A DNA stretch of 64,000 bases from Setaria digitata (GCA_003640385.1 RCAB01000169.1:1-64000), one strand, 5' to 3'; counted from the first letter of the stretch, positions 13,216-32,825 are shown. Notes: a model not told the origin generated them from the sequence alone. A program made the numbers and translations.

Positions 13216-15823
13216 CGATGAATTGGTAAATGATAGAATAACTATAAAACGTATCGTTCTGTTTACTTGTTGACTTATGGCTTTTAAACTTCAGAGATCA
13301 TTGATTCCTATTTAATTAATTATTTACATATGCCATTCTTTTTATTAAATTCAACTGCTCGTTCAGTAGTTTACTTGTTCAATCCTTTTTACACGTTTGA
13401 AAATGTTTTAATTACTCTATATAAGCATGCTTGTTTACGAATTAATCGTATTCATTTCTTTATTGCATTTGTCATGATTATCAATCTTATTATTGTGAAA
13501 TAATATTACGCAACATGAAGTCAAACAAATGGCATGGATTTTAGCCTTTTACGGTACGAAATTTATGTCTTAGGATAATCTGATACAGCGACCGAAAGTA
13601 AGCAGTGATAATTATCAGTTTATGGCTGAAAATGATAATTCTCAGTGCTAAATGACATCCTCAAATTAAACTCTCATTAAGAAGATAACAAAGAAAATGA
13701 AATTTGTCATCGAAATAATCGACAATAACATCACAAGCTTAATTACTGATGTACTTATACATTAAATATATGCACGGCATCTCTTTTTTCTTATTTTTAA
13801 CTTTTTAAACAATTTATTATAATCGAAGTGTAACAGTAAAAAATATATGATTTTTTTCCTAATTTGCTGACTTTTTGAACTGCTATTTACAACATATAGA
13901 ACGAAATTTAGAGAAATTTCACATATAAGACAAATAATCAGCTCTATTTGTTTACGCAATGCAAGTATTTGATTACAACTTTTAAATATGAAATTTTAAT
14001 TTCTCTAAATTTATTATAAACAATCAAACCAAAGGAAAAATATAAGAATCAAATAACTCTTGTGACAAATATATAAAGTAATACATAATCACCTATTCGA
14101 TCGTTCCAGCACTTTAGGAGCATCAGTTAGTGTCATGACAACCGATGAACTCATCCGGTTTACTCAGCATAGCAAGTTGACATGCCGAACTAAGTCATAA
14201 CTGGTTTCTTTCTTTTTTCAGGATAATAAGAAATTTCGATCAATTACCAATAGCAAGGAACGATGAAGCTATTCTGTTTGTGTTCCCAGAACAATTTTAA
14301 CGATATTTCCCGGTGATATTGCTACTACTATATGCCATAAAATTTCTTTACAAGTTTTAGTGATAGTTCTTTAAAACAAGCAAAAAAACTACCGTTTGGT
14401 ACTGGAAAACAATCTCTAAATGACAGCTATTGTAAAAAGAAAATTTGAAAAAATTGAAGTTAATGAGAAAGATAAGCCAATTTTTTTCACACGTTTTCGG
14501 CTAGCACATGTAACATGATTTAATGTTTAATAATATTTCATGCGCTCTTATTGGATAAAACTTTTCGATGATCAAGCATAAACTTTTTAAAAGCTGTTCA
14601 AGCAGTTTAACGTGGAGACTGGCAAAATTTCGGGAAATAACAATCAAAATGTTCAAAAAGATATAATTGCCACCAGGAGTTTGTGATTAATTAACCTTTT
14701 TTTTCCTAAAATTACTGACACTAAAAATGGAAGAGTTATTTTAAAAACCATTACAAATTGTATTAATATTATTTTTTTTCGTCTCTGCTGTTGGAGCTTA
14801 AAGGCCAAAACACTGATAACGGTATTTTGTCGTATGTTCAATATATGGAGCAAAAATTACCATTGACTAGATTTTTATCAGGTCATTATCATGTTTACAT
14901 CAGCAGCTAGTTATATGGCTAACATATGTTACATTTGTATCTACTGCAATCCTCGAAATTTGAAGAATTTCAAATTAATTGCAAAATGGATGCTAATAGA
15001 AGGTAGTGATTTTAAATTTACAAATTTCACACCAACGGTGCTGCTTACAGGTTCCTTGATTTTGATTAAATTTGTTACGGAAAAATATAACGATGTCATT
15101 TTTTGACATTTAACCAAGTTTGAGCGACAACTCGACCCTTAAAAAAATTAATTGATTTTAGAGAAAGATGAAAACTTCTGTAGCATCATTACTACCACTA
15201 TTAGCTTCTTGTTTTTTGCACCCGAGAAGAATACCATCCTATTAGAAAAGACACGAAAGAACTTCATTTGTGAATTGAATCTATGAACGAATGACGAAAA
15301 TTGAAAAACTTGAAAAATATATTCTGGAAATAATATGTTCAAGCTATTTGATGCATCCATTTGGAACAACCTCTTCTGAATATATTGACGAACGTCAGAT
15401 AGGTAAGTGACGGACGCACAGGTAAATGATGGGAGAAAGATAAACATAGGTTAGGACATAATTGCATTATTGTTGTGATGTGAATTGAATTGTTATACAT
15501 GGATCATTTCATCACTACTTCATTCATCCATCCATCAGTTTAACGTTCAAAGTCATTGGTTTGACAAAAATAAAATTAAATAGTTTCACTGAAAATTTTG
15601 AAAGAAAAATCAATGAAATGAGATGTTAGTAGTTCGGGAAATATCAAGCCATTTCTCGTTCCGCAACCACAGTATCGAGTATTATTCATTCTGGATGCAG
15701 GACGGAAATCAGACCGAGGAATTAAATCATCAAATGAACTGTGCAGATCGGAATGTCGAAATTATCTTCATTTGATATCTACCTTTCGCATCCTCAAATC
15801 ATTAGTCGGACTAATGTTTTGGT
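13216..15823. other. AT-rich stretch without a recognised gene
   Basis: Nothing supportable is seen on either strand. The minus-strand frame at 15148-15447 (99 codons) is the longest, but it lacks a convincing acceptor or any family feature. Confidence 0.5.
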
Positions 15824-15868
15824 CAGTTTTGGTCAAGGCTGTTTTCATTCCAGTTTTGGTCAAGGCTG
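15824..15868. repeat. Perfect direct repeat, 18 bases twice
   Basis: The word CAGTTTTGGTCAAGGCTG occurs at 15824-15841 and again at 15851-15868, a 27-base period. The second copy continues into CTGACC, which pairs with the GGTCAG that overlaps the start of the first copy. Confidence 0.85.
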
Positions 15869-16705
15869 ACCAGTATTTAGGCAGAATAATTTTTTTTTTT
15901 TTTAACGGATCTAATCAGAGTCGATGTAGTACTTACTGTATTGGTACTCGTATCCACAAATATACTAATTTGAATAAAATCTGCAATTTCTGCAAAATGA
16001 TACGAAATATTCAGAAAAGTAAAAATTTCGCAGAATTTTCCAACAATTTGCAAGATGATATAAAGTAATATCTTCATTTTATTCATAATGGAAGCTACAA
16101 AATATCCTCCACCTTTGTTATTACTAAGTTAATACTTTCAAAAGCATTCTTATTATCACGAAAAATGGTACCAAATAAAATAGAAGACAAACGATGAAAT
16201 ATTATTAGTATGGATAATTATTTCAATTTGAGTAAAGGAAGTCATGGATGCAAGTTGTAACCCATTTACAATTATAACTATTCTTCATCAGGAAGAAAAA
16301 TGAACGGCTGGTAGAGATATTCTGACCATTGAAAGCAGATAGTTTCCATTTACTTACATCGATCGCGTTAATTTATATAACAATTACTATTGAGGGTATG
16401 ACAATGACATTATCCACCAGCTACACGTTCATAATAATGGATGGAAACAAGAGGGAACAAATTCAATTTAAAAGTTAACTCACTAATTAAAGTATGAATT
16501 CTTCACGAGGATTAATTTGCCCTTGACAAATTGTTCTGTTCACTATTATTACAGAAATTCAGCTAATAAAAACAAGAAGAAAATGCCTGAACTTTTCTTG
16601 AAACGATTTAATTACAGATAGAAGGAAACACCTTTACAAAATATGAAATGCATGGGTTACGTAAACTGTATTTAGAGTTTACTTACCAATTCCCACTTTC
16701 TCTAC

Positions 16706-16788
16706 TGACTAGTGTGAAACCCACCCGGTCTTTACTCAGATACAATCAATACCGATGTTGAAGTTTTGAAAATACTTCACACTAGTCA
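16706..16788. repeat. Perfect 13-base inverted repeat (possible tiny MITE or stem-loop)
   Basis: TGACTAGTGTGAA at 16706-16718 is matched by its exact reverse complement TTCACACTAGTCA at 16776-16788, enclosing 57 bases. No flanking target duplication is obvious. Confidence 0.8.
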
Positions 16789-17325
16789 AGGGAACCTTTT
16801 TGAATGGTTATCCCGGAATTACGAATCGTGATTCCAGAATATCCCAGAACGATTCCAGAACGCTTCAAAAACCATTAGAAAGCAAACGATTGCACATCGA
16901 ATTATATGAGTTAATAAAAGTACGAATTTTCAAAACACACTTTACGTAATTAGAACTTAACACTTAAACACTAGGAGACGCAAATTTTCAAAATCTTTAT
17001 TGACAAAGTTCAACAAATGTAGGACTGAACCTTGGAAATTCACACAAAACTGAAACAAATTTGAAAAATTTGCAGAAAATAGTACTTGCATACAGCCATG
17101 TAGAAACGAACAGAGGATAAATTTAGGATTTTTGGAACAAGAATTATGTGGAAAAACTATTTTTAATAATCATCTAAAATCTAACTTAAATTTATAAGAC
17201 TAACAACCCATTTTTGAATCAAACGCTGGATTTCACAATAACTTGTTGTGAAAAAATTGATTACTCAATAGTAACGACAATAGTGAATACTCAAATATCA
17301 ATATCTCGCGGTAACTAATTAAAAG

Positions 17326-17331
17326 TTTATT
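17326..17331 (-). terminator. Candidate polyadenylation signal for PAF1
   Basis: The reverse strand carries a canonical AATAAA about 215 bases beyond the PAF1 stop codon. A second candidate lies near 16997-17002. Neither is confirmed by transcript data. Confidence 0.4.
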
Positions 17332-17544
17332 TGATATTTCAAATGGCTTTCAATCACGAATAAAAAAAAACAAGAAAAAACTCTGTTTAAATAGGAAGTG
17401 AATCGACAGATCTAAACAGAAACAAAAAAAGTTGAACTCCGGATTTCTCTTTTCTTCCAGCAATCTTTAGCAATTAAGTGAATCCAATAAAGGACCGAAA
17501 ACAAAACAATGAGTAGGGATACAAGCATCCAACAAACAGTTAAC

Positions 17545-24465
<6,921 letters not shown>

Positions 24466-26527
24466 CCCAAAATAAAGTTGAATCTAAATTTGATGAAACA
24501 TTTAGCTCAGATCTGGCACACAAAAATGTACTATAAACATGGCAAAAAGAGAATATTGTAAACATTCTTATCAATACTTGCTTCGCTCCAAATTTAACAT
24601 TCCTATCCCGATTCTTATCAATCTTTGCCTTCAGTGTCTCCTAATCGTCCTCCAATTTTCTGTTAGTTAATCTATTTTCCAGAACTAAGTTGTACATTTT
24701 ATTGTACATTCCACCATCTCACTGCCACTGATAAACCATCAAAGCTCGAAAGTCATTAATAATACCACACTGCTCAGACACAATTCGGTTCCAGGAAATT
24801 CCAACGCTGAAACGAAAAATTTGCACAACGCCGCCGTATTATTTAAACAACCGGATTGAATGATTCTGCACTGATTGGTTGCGTCGGTTATGTTGTTTAG
24901 TTGTTTACTGTTTACAGTGGTTGGAGTTGTTCCAGGTGGATTCATCTCTTCTCTTCTTGCGTACTTTGTAGCATCGCACCGAACGAGTGGTGGTCGTCTT
25001 TAAAAGGGAAAGTTAACGGAGTAGTAGCCAGAAGTCAGGGGAGTGCCTTGAGATTGCTGAGGTTACAGTTTACTGAGTTCCACATGCTTCAGGCACTGCA
25101 GGCATCTGAAAAGCACTGAAAAACGGCTTCCACATGCTTATGTCATATTTTTGTACGGATTCGACGAGCATCAGTCTGGCAGTTTACTCCACCGCTTGTA
25201 GAACTGATGACACAGCACTTACCGTGAAGTGCATCCATAATGCTACTTACATTATGCAGTGATATCGTGCAAAACTGTATACTTTCAGTGAATCCGAAAA
25301 TCATTCGGATGACATTTTACGTAGCAGTCACTGGTTTCCGCAATGACTGTTTCACTTTTATACGACGGCAGTAGAACCTGCTGTATTAATTGAATTCTTT
25401 TTGAATTCCCCGTTATTGATTTCTGGAGGGGTATTAACTAAATGATAAAAAGATCAGGAGGAGTAGCATTTCTGGTCGTCTGTTCATTTTTCCCTGCATT
25501 GCATTCCGTTTCCTACATTAAAAAAATGATTGAAGCGAGAAAATGTGGTCATTTTCTGAACTCTACCATAATTCAAGGGGAGGAAGAAAGAATGATGAAA
25601 GACTGAAATAAACGTGGGGAAAAGGATGATCTTCAAAAGATTACTTTAGTTCAAACCATTGTACTTCCTACATCCCACAGTTTGAACTCTTTGTCATTAG
25701 ATATTTGCAAGAAATTCCTTTTTTCTCGCGTGTTCTTTCCACGTTCATAAATTCATTGCAAAAGCGTTTTTCAATGAAGATTTTTATATTTTACTTATAT
25801 TTGAGATTATCAAGGAATGAACAAGCATCTATGGTGGTATGTTTATTACACTTTGAGAAATATGTTATCTCTTTCTTACCTCAACTATCTTTCCACTCAT
25901 CTTCTTGCTTGCCCTTCTACTATTGCTTTATCCCGAAAGCATCTTCCCATTGATCCGTTCATTTGTAAGATTCTTCGCATTCCTCAGAATTATGTGATAC
26001 CAAGGAATGAGCTTCAATGTTTTTCATTTTATAAAATGGTTAGTTTCCCACACTAGAAAGGTAAAGCAATTTGACCCCAAAAAAAAACGTCAAATAATTC
26101 TAGTTATTTTAACATTTCTTTGCTTTATATTCCTTACACTTTCAGTAAAAGAATCATTCTAGACATATTAGATAATATTGTTAACATTAATATATTTTTT
26201 TAATATTTTTCAACTGTGGGTGGTATATCATCTAATGAACGAAAGATCGTATTCACTAGTGGAATTAGAATTTGATGAGCAGAATGGCTTAAATGAAATG
26301 CATACAGATCCTTCGAATATTCCCAAGTGTTGACTTCTTAAAATAGGATCATGACCTTAACTAAAATTACTCACTGTAATCCATATATCGGTAGAAGATT
26401 AACCTCAAAAGTGCTCTTATCTTGTTTACTCGTTGAATGATGGTCATGTCAAGTTCTTGTTTCATTTGTTTATGAAAGTCTTCAGAAATTAAGTTGAACA
26501 GACTTCCGTGCACTTTTCTTTTTGAAA
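24466..26527. promoter_or_regulatory. Divergent intergenic region between PAF1 and the GYF gene
   Basis: PAF1 reads leftward and the GYF-domain gene rightward from this stretch, so both promoters should lie here. The part at about 24.93-25.40 kb is less AT-rich than its surroundings and contains a direct repeat of TTCCACATGCTT (near 25079 and 25127). An ATG-led possible 5' exon of PAF1 lies at 24945-24916 on the minus strand. Further right (25.4-26.5 kb) the DNA is again AT-rich with no gene I can support. No core promoter motif is claimed. Confidence 0.5.
24916..24945 (-). other. Possible alternative first coding exon of PAF1
   Basis: Ten codons from ATG (MNPPGTTPTT) end exactly at a GTAAAC donor. 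An acceptor (AAATTTAG) ending just before 24483 would join them in frame, through six more codons, to the ATG at 24465. This adds 16 residues to PAF1. It could also be 5' untranslated sequence. Confidence 0.35.
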
Positions 26528-28260
26528 ATGGATCCAAGTCGTGATGGCCTGAACACTCCAAAATGGTTTTATCAAGGAGAAGATCACCGCGTTTATGGTA
26601 TAGAATTTTCTGAAAATTCCTTGAAATTTATATTTTTAAATAGATTGGTATTCATTGAGTCGTATATTTTTATTAACTGATAGGTCCGTATTCATCGGTG
26701 GAAATGCAGAAATGGTGTAAAACGGGTTATTTCACAGACACGATGCTTATCCGTACGAAAAATGAAGATCGCTTCCACACGCTTGCTGAATGGACACGCT
26801 ACAGTAACGGTCAGGTAAAATTTTACTGTCTGTTCAAGAATTTTTCTTCAAAAATTTTAGGTGAAATAACATTTCTTTTTTGAAGTTTTCTCGGGCATTT
26901 CAATATTTGTTTAATTGAGCTATATAAATCCTTCATTCTTTTTTAATACCACCGGTAATTGATATTTTCTGAAATTAGAGATGAGAGAAACGCTCAAGTA
27001 GACGGCAGTTTCAAATGGTTTTCTATTTAGGAGGCTATATTAGTTTCCTGATATTTTGTGAGAGGGATCTAGAAACACGAGATCAAGTATAGATATTGCT
27101 TAACTTTGTTTTCAGAGTCCCTTTCTGCTTTTGGTCAATTCGTTTGATCAATTAGTCAACATGAGTATGCAGATGCAAATGTCTCAGTTAATCCTAACTC
27201 CTGGTCGTGTTCCAGTAAATAGTGGCCCATACCTTATGATGCCTCAAGCTGCAGCCACAGCAGCTCCTAGTCCGGTGCCTGGTTTTCCTCCAGCACCCGG
27301 TTTTATTGCTTATCATCAGAATCCACTGGTGGTTGCACCTCCAGTACCTTCATTTGCACCGCATCAAGCTTTTTCACAACCTCCCAGTGAACCTGTCGAT
27401 GAAGTACCATCTAGTGCAAGCAATACACCAGATGATAGTGACGCCGGTTGGAATATGAATACTCTGCAGAATGCGGTTGGTTTCATGATTTCAGTGCAGT
27501 CAGAATTTTGTTTTGGCTAACAAAGATTTCAAGTTTTGCATATTTTGTTCTGGAGTATTTTAAACCTCAGTAATTAAACTGTTGGACTTTCAGATTTGAT
27601 CACTCACATCGGATTTATTTTATTGTTTAGACTTGTCAGTTCCTTAAATCCGTTTGAATCTAATTATTATTGTTCTCTTTTGCTTCAAGATTATATGTTC
27701 AGGCCCTTTTACCACTTCAAGAAAAATTTACCGATACGTATGATGCGTCTTGGAATCTGTCGCGTGATATTGGTACTGATCCAGAGCATCCGGGATGTTG
27801 TGATGCTTCCACACAAACCAGTCCAAGAAGAGTTGGTCTCTAATAATATATTCTTTTCATTTTGTCACAAAAATTTTTTTAGTTTGTCACATTAATTTCC
27901 TTTATCTAAAACACATATACGCATGCAGAAAGAAGAGAAAGGCAAAAATATAAAAGAAGAATTGTAAGGCAAAATTTTATGTTTTACTGTTTTACAGCAC
28001 CGTAAGAAGGGTCCCATCTTATGTTATTGAGTCCTGTTGGGTTCACACAGTCCATCTATCGATTTCCATTCGATGTCTGGATCCATTTAACTTTCTAAAT
28101 GATACTAAAAGGAAAAAAAAACTAAAGTACGTTCTGGATGATTTATGATGAATGTGTGTTCACTTTTTCATACTTTACTTTTGCTTTCCAGATTTCGGCT
28201 GAGCAAGCTGTGCGGCTTCTTTCCGAACTCATTGGTATTCAGTTGGAGATTGAAAGTTGA
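26528..28260 (+). CDS. Short GYF-domain protein (GIGYF/SMY2 type)
   Basis: GYF domains bind proline-rich peptides (typically PPG-phi); GIGYF proteins act in translational repression and mRNA decay (family knowledge). Exons are 26528-26597, 26684-26814, 27116-27475, 27703-27831 and 28192-28260; phases close to 252 residues. The domain occupies about residues 11-70: WFY, then GPYSSVEMQKWCKTGYF, matching the W-x-Y...GPF-x4-M-x2-W-x3-GYF signature with GPY for GPF, then the TLAEWTRYSNGQSPF segment typical of the GIGYF subtype. A Met/Gln-rich stretch and a Pro-rich region (PVPGFPPAPGF) follow, then an acidic stretch and a short helix-like end, ISAEQAVRLLSELIG. Animal GIGYF proteins are far longer and carry an N-terminal 4EHP-binding motif not seen here. 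Extra 5' exons or an alternative 3' end (30710-30813) are possible. The last two junctions are less certain than the first three exons. Confidence 0.8.
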
Positions 28261-29652
28261 ACTGTTCTATTTCCCACTTTATGAACAATGCTCCTTGTTG
28301 ACAATGGTCATTGAGCCTTATCATGAAGAACTTGCGTTTTCGCTGATTGCTGTTCTAAAGGCACTTCGTACCAGCTTACACTTGTACGCTTTTATACCAG
28401 AAGCAAGCTTATGTTATCATAACTTTGTGATAATTACAACTTTTTTTTTTAGATGAAATATCGTTGTTGCTGCTTGAATCGTAGTTATACTGCTGACTGA
28501 AAGAAATTTAGTTATAGTAAGGTGTTGGAAATTAGGAAGTGAAAGTGCTAGAGTCTAGGAAATACTCCAGTATATTATCAGCGCTAAAGTTGGCTTAAAT
28601 TACAACTTAATTTTCTTTGCAACGAAACGAGATAGGAAAGGTCTCTTATAAAATTGGGTTGCAATTGAGACGTCAGAAATGATGATCTTTGGATTGGTAT
28701 CTAAGCTTATCTAAGCTTCATCTTTTACAGCTGCTCAAAGTAATTCTAATAATCCTCGATTTTCATGATGCATGGAATTCTTCGAATTGCTTTTTTTTTT
28801 TCTTTTTTTTTAATAATTTCACTTCATTTTTCACAAATGAAAGTATTAAACTATTCATTAAGTTATACCTGTTTCCGCATTTGTATCTTTGGTTATTTAT
28901 TTGTTCACCAGTGATACACCCTGCTTTTGCTTATTACATCTAGAGTTGTTTTAAATTTATTATTGATCTAAAGCATTTTCAACTCGTATATATTCGATAT
29001 GCCAGAGATTCCTTTGATTTCTTTGAAAATTTGATTCTTTGATTCGATTAAGTAGTTCTCCAAATTTCAGTTGACCCAAATGCAGTTAAAATGTGAATTA
29101 TTTTAACATTTTGCGTCCAGAATAGCAGTGAATTGCTAAGTGGAACTTGCTATATTTACCTTTATAATGTTTCCCTTCCAGACACGCAGAGTTTGAAGTG
29201 CTCGTTTTCAATCTTTTTTTTTTTTTTTTTCATTTGTTCTCTTCTGTAGATACTGCATTTATCATTTGTGATTGATATAATATATTGATGTACTTGTATG
29301 TATGTTTTAACTTATATAAGTCCTGTATGACTCTGAGGTTACTGCATGAGTTAGCATTAAATTTAAGCTTTTAAAATTTAAAATTTCCTTTCCCAAATTT
29401 AATGCCCACCAGAATTATTTTATCTCTCAGTGCAAGCTTAGAATATTAGTGTGATAGTGATTTATATTGAGAAGGGCATTACAGAAAGGCAAGTAGCCCT
29501 TTAAGGGAGTCATCTTTAGATTTGGATCTCATATACGCATTGTCACATCTGCTGCACTAAAATCCTCAATCAGTCATCTAGTTATATTGTAATATTTGCT
29601 ACTCTTATTGTATTCTTGCTGTACCCGTAAATTTTCCTTGTTTTTTCCACAG

Positions 29653-29754
29653 ATGCAGTTCACATATTCATTCACTGAATATGATGCTTCTGATAAAAAT
29701 CATGGATTTAAGGACTCTGAAATGGTTGCTTTTTTTGTGAAAAAGAATTTTATC
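29653..29754 (+). CDS. Orphan exon-like segment, 34 codons
   Basis: This segment follows a TTTTTTCCACAG acceptor, is open for exactly 34 codons starting with ATG (MQFTYSFTEYDASDKN...) and ends at a consensus GTGAGT donor. Its length is a multiple of three. It could be an alternative 3' exon of the GYF gene (exon 4 also ends in phase 0), part of an undetected gene, or chance. No family is recognised. Confidence 0.25.
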
Positions 29755-30709
29755 GTGAGTTTTAAAGTATTACATCGATTTTTCTACAAATTTCCGAGAA
29801 AATCTTAGGAGAAAGGAGATTCAAATGTTCATTATTTGTTGCTCATGCATTAATCGCTCATTAATCTTTGTTTTTTAGCTCTTCTCGGGTTAATCTGGCT
29901 TGTTTGGTTCTTGTTGCTGTTGTGCATATATATGGTGTGGAATTTTATATTTCCATGATTTCATGTGAATATTTCGCCTTATTAAAGTTGATTTGAGTCC
30001 TGAATTACTTACTCTATGGTGTAACAATTTTTGAAAATAAGTTATTGTTTAATGAGGGTTTTTTGCTTACCTTTAATTTTTTGAAAATATGTGTACTTAT
30101 GCGATCTGGGAAAGATATCACTCCAAATCGATTCCACCCCAAGAAATATCAGTCATTTCTGTTGATCTTCGTTTCCTGTTCACATTTGGACTTACTTTAT
30201 TTTGAGGGAAGGTTGGAGCAGATTTCGCCACCACTGTTACCTTTTTATAGCTAATTATTCCCGACATTTCATGTAAGAAGGTATTTGATTATGTGATATA
30301 AACGTTTTTCATGTCAGTTTTGAAGTCGTAGGAAAGCTGTATTTTGTTGGGTTGTGTCTTCAATCCTGGGCCTTATTCGTTTATTTACGTATCCTGTTGT
30401 TGCCAAAAGAAAAACTGATTCTCTTGTATATGATCAGCTGGTCGTTATAATGTCCAATCATTTCTTACGATAGTTCGCTGTTTTTTCTTCCACTATATTC
30501 CTTATTCTTCCTTAAAGATTGTGCTTACTACAATAATTAACAGTAGTAGTTTGTGTCGAAATTTGTTTCTGAATGTTTTTAATGTGAAAAGCTGAATTTC
30601 ATTTTGCTGTTCACCATTTTTCTTTGTTGAATCAACGCTTAGCTTAACGGTATTATTATGTGCGTGATAACTGTTATGAGGAATAGAAGTAAATAAGAAT
30701 TTGCTTCAG

Positions 30710-30813
30710 CTACGAATTTGGTAGACAACGCGTTTTCAATACATGAGTCGGAACGATCGTCATCCTCTTGCAATCCAGTGAGGATTCTTCCGGAAGACGA
30801 CAGATTACCTTAA
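30710..30813 (+). CDS. Candidate terminal exon, possibly an alternative GYF-gene 3' end
   Basis: After the acceptor TTTGCTTCAG one frame is open: TNLVDNAFSIHESERS, SSSCNPVRILPEDDRLP, then TAA. It must receive one base from its upstream exon. The fifth exon of the GYF gene contains a possible donor in exactly that phase (ATTG|GTATTC near 28235), which would replace its last eight residues with this hydrophilic tail. The composition looks coding, but the link is inference. Confidence 0.3.
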
Positions 30814-32665
30814 AATATGAGGAAGAGTTACATTCATGTGGAAATGTTGATTACTGATTACTGGTTCTTCGTAATGTTAATTCAGAGATATAGATAGTAA
30901 ATCAATGAGCAGCAGTCTGTAGATAGAAGCAGGTTCAACGGTCGAGAAACTGCTATGGAAGTTGTCGCATGGGGTTGGTAAACAATGTGACATCCAGTAC
31001 AATAGATCTGGAATGAAATGATGCGATATTTGAGCTTGGTTGGTATCAGTTGTCGCTAACACTGATGGTTTACTAATTTGAAAATTACATTTACTAATTC
31101 AAATGTTTTTTCTCTCCATAAATTGCACTCTTAGCTTATTGTAGCCAGACAGAATTGCGAAGGAAGGTTTGATTGTTTTCTGAAAATCATGCTTTTATGA
31201 GATATAATTCTATTATCAATATACTAAATAACGAACTGCGATGGTAATAGTGATTATGAACTTGATCATATCCTTGTTATAATGGAGATAACCTTAAGCT
31301 GACACATAGTATATTTTGTCAAGGTTTTCTTTGGAGTTTGAAGTCGAATTATTTCAAACAGTTTCCTATCATTGCTTTTCCTGCATTTATTCGGCGTGGG
31401 CTGAATGCTCTGAATGTTAGTATAAATTTCGAATAGCCAAGTTCGTTTGTTCCGGAACTTTTCGATTAATACTTTTCACAGTAATAAGCGATCGACAAGT
31501 AATATGTGGCTGAACTGACCAAAATTTTGAAGTTGAGAATGAATCAAAGTGATAAAAATGAAATTACCGATAAATGAGAGGAAATTTGGTTAGTGCCAAA
31601 GTTCCCACGTTGGTAGCTTTTCTTTTATATTATTAACGGAAACTGCAGCATAATCAATCCATGGTAAAATAATATTCGCTTCGATTTATTTTGCTAAATC
31701 TGATTCGTTATCTCGAGTTCTCTATTCGTGGATTAGAAGTTTTTTTTTTTTTTTTAAATTCCCCTTTTCAATTTAATTCTTCGCAGAGTTTTGTTTCATT
31801 GTACGTGAGTATTAAAACTTCGCACTTGGAAATTCTTTAATTTTAATTAAATTTCTGCTTGCCTTTGCCTTTTTTCTTGTCTGATACAGTTGATGACGAG
31901 CAGGACGGGAATTCACTCTTACCTTTTTCTTCGCTCATAATATATTGGACTGTTCTATTTAAAATAATGATTATGTTGTAAAAATTTGCAGGAATTCAAA
32001 CTTTTGAAAAAAAAACCTGTTTAGGGAATCCCCCAGAAATTCTCAACTTTTCATTTTATTTTAATTTTATATACAATTTTAAATATGCTTCTAGATTTTT
32101 AATTTGTGTAATCGGAAAGAGGAATATCTTATTGTGCGTTATGGTTTTATCAAAGGTTTATCGTAATGGCCTAGAATCAAAGCTTTCAATCATTGCTTCC
32201 AACATCCTGCAATAAACTATGCTATGGAAAGGAGATATGTTGAAATTGTAAATCTAAATTTCTGAAATTGAATTTTTTAAAAATCTGTTTGTTTGAAAAT
32301 ATTCGACATTAATTTTCATTCGACGAACATATTGCTGAGAAGAAATTTTTATGGTTATCAGTTTTAGGATGGACAAAAAATAGTATTGAAAATGGAAGTT
32401 GTGTATTTTTTTTAGAAAAATAAAGTTTGGGGAAAAAATAACATTTTAATCATTAATGCATTTCGTTCAATCTAAATCAAAACAAATTAGAATATCTGTT
32501 TATCCATATCGATATATTTCCCTAGCTATTCCTAATCCTTTTAACTTTCTCAAGAAGTAAATATTTTTTTTTATTTCTTACATATCTATTTGGTCAATAT
32601 TTAATTATATATTCCATTTCGTTGTATTTGAAGTTAGCAATGTGTAAGGTTTTTTTCGTTTTCGC

Positions 32666-32825
32666 GTGCTGAAATTTGGTAATTAAGTTGCATTATTTTA
32701 TTTCCTCGGATTAAAATTCGATGTTTAAATTGTATTGTTTTACTTCCGTGTACTGGAATTTGGTAGTTGAATTGCATTACTTCATTTCGTCGACTGAGAT
32801 TTAGTAATTTATTCTTTCCTGCACT
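32666..32825. repeat. Degenerate tandem repeat, about 42-base period
   Basis: Three and a half diverged copies begin near 32668, 32709, 32751 and 32793. Each opens with a word like CTGGAATTTGGTA, passes through TTGAATTGCATTA and ends with a T-rich part and TTTCGTCG. The period is steady at about 42 bases although the copies differ at many sites. Confidence 0.75.

Noticed and set aside
24739..24945. Full-length reading of the minus-strand frame starting MNPPGTTPTT
   Set aside because: Beyond the tenth codon it runs past a GTAAAC donor into sequence with no family feature; only the first ten codons are kept as a possible PAF1 5' exon.
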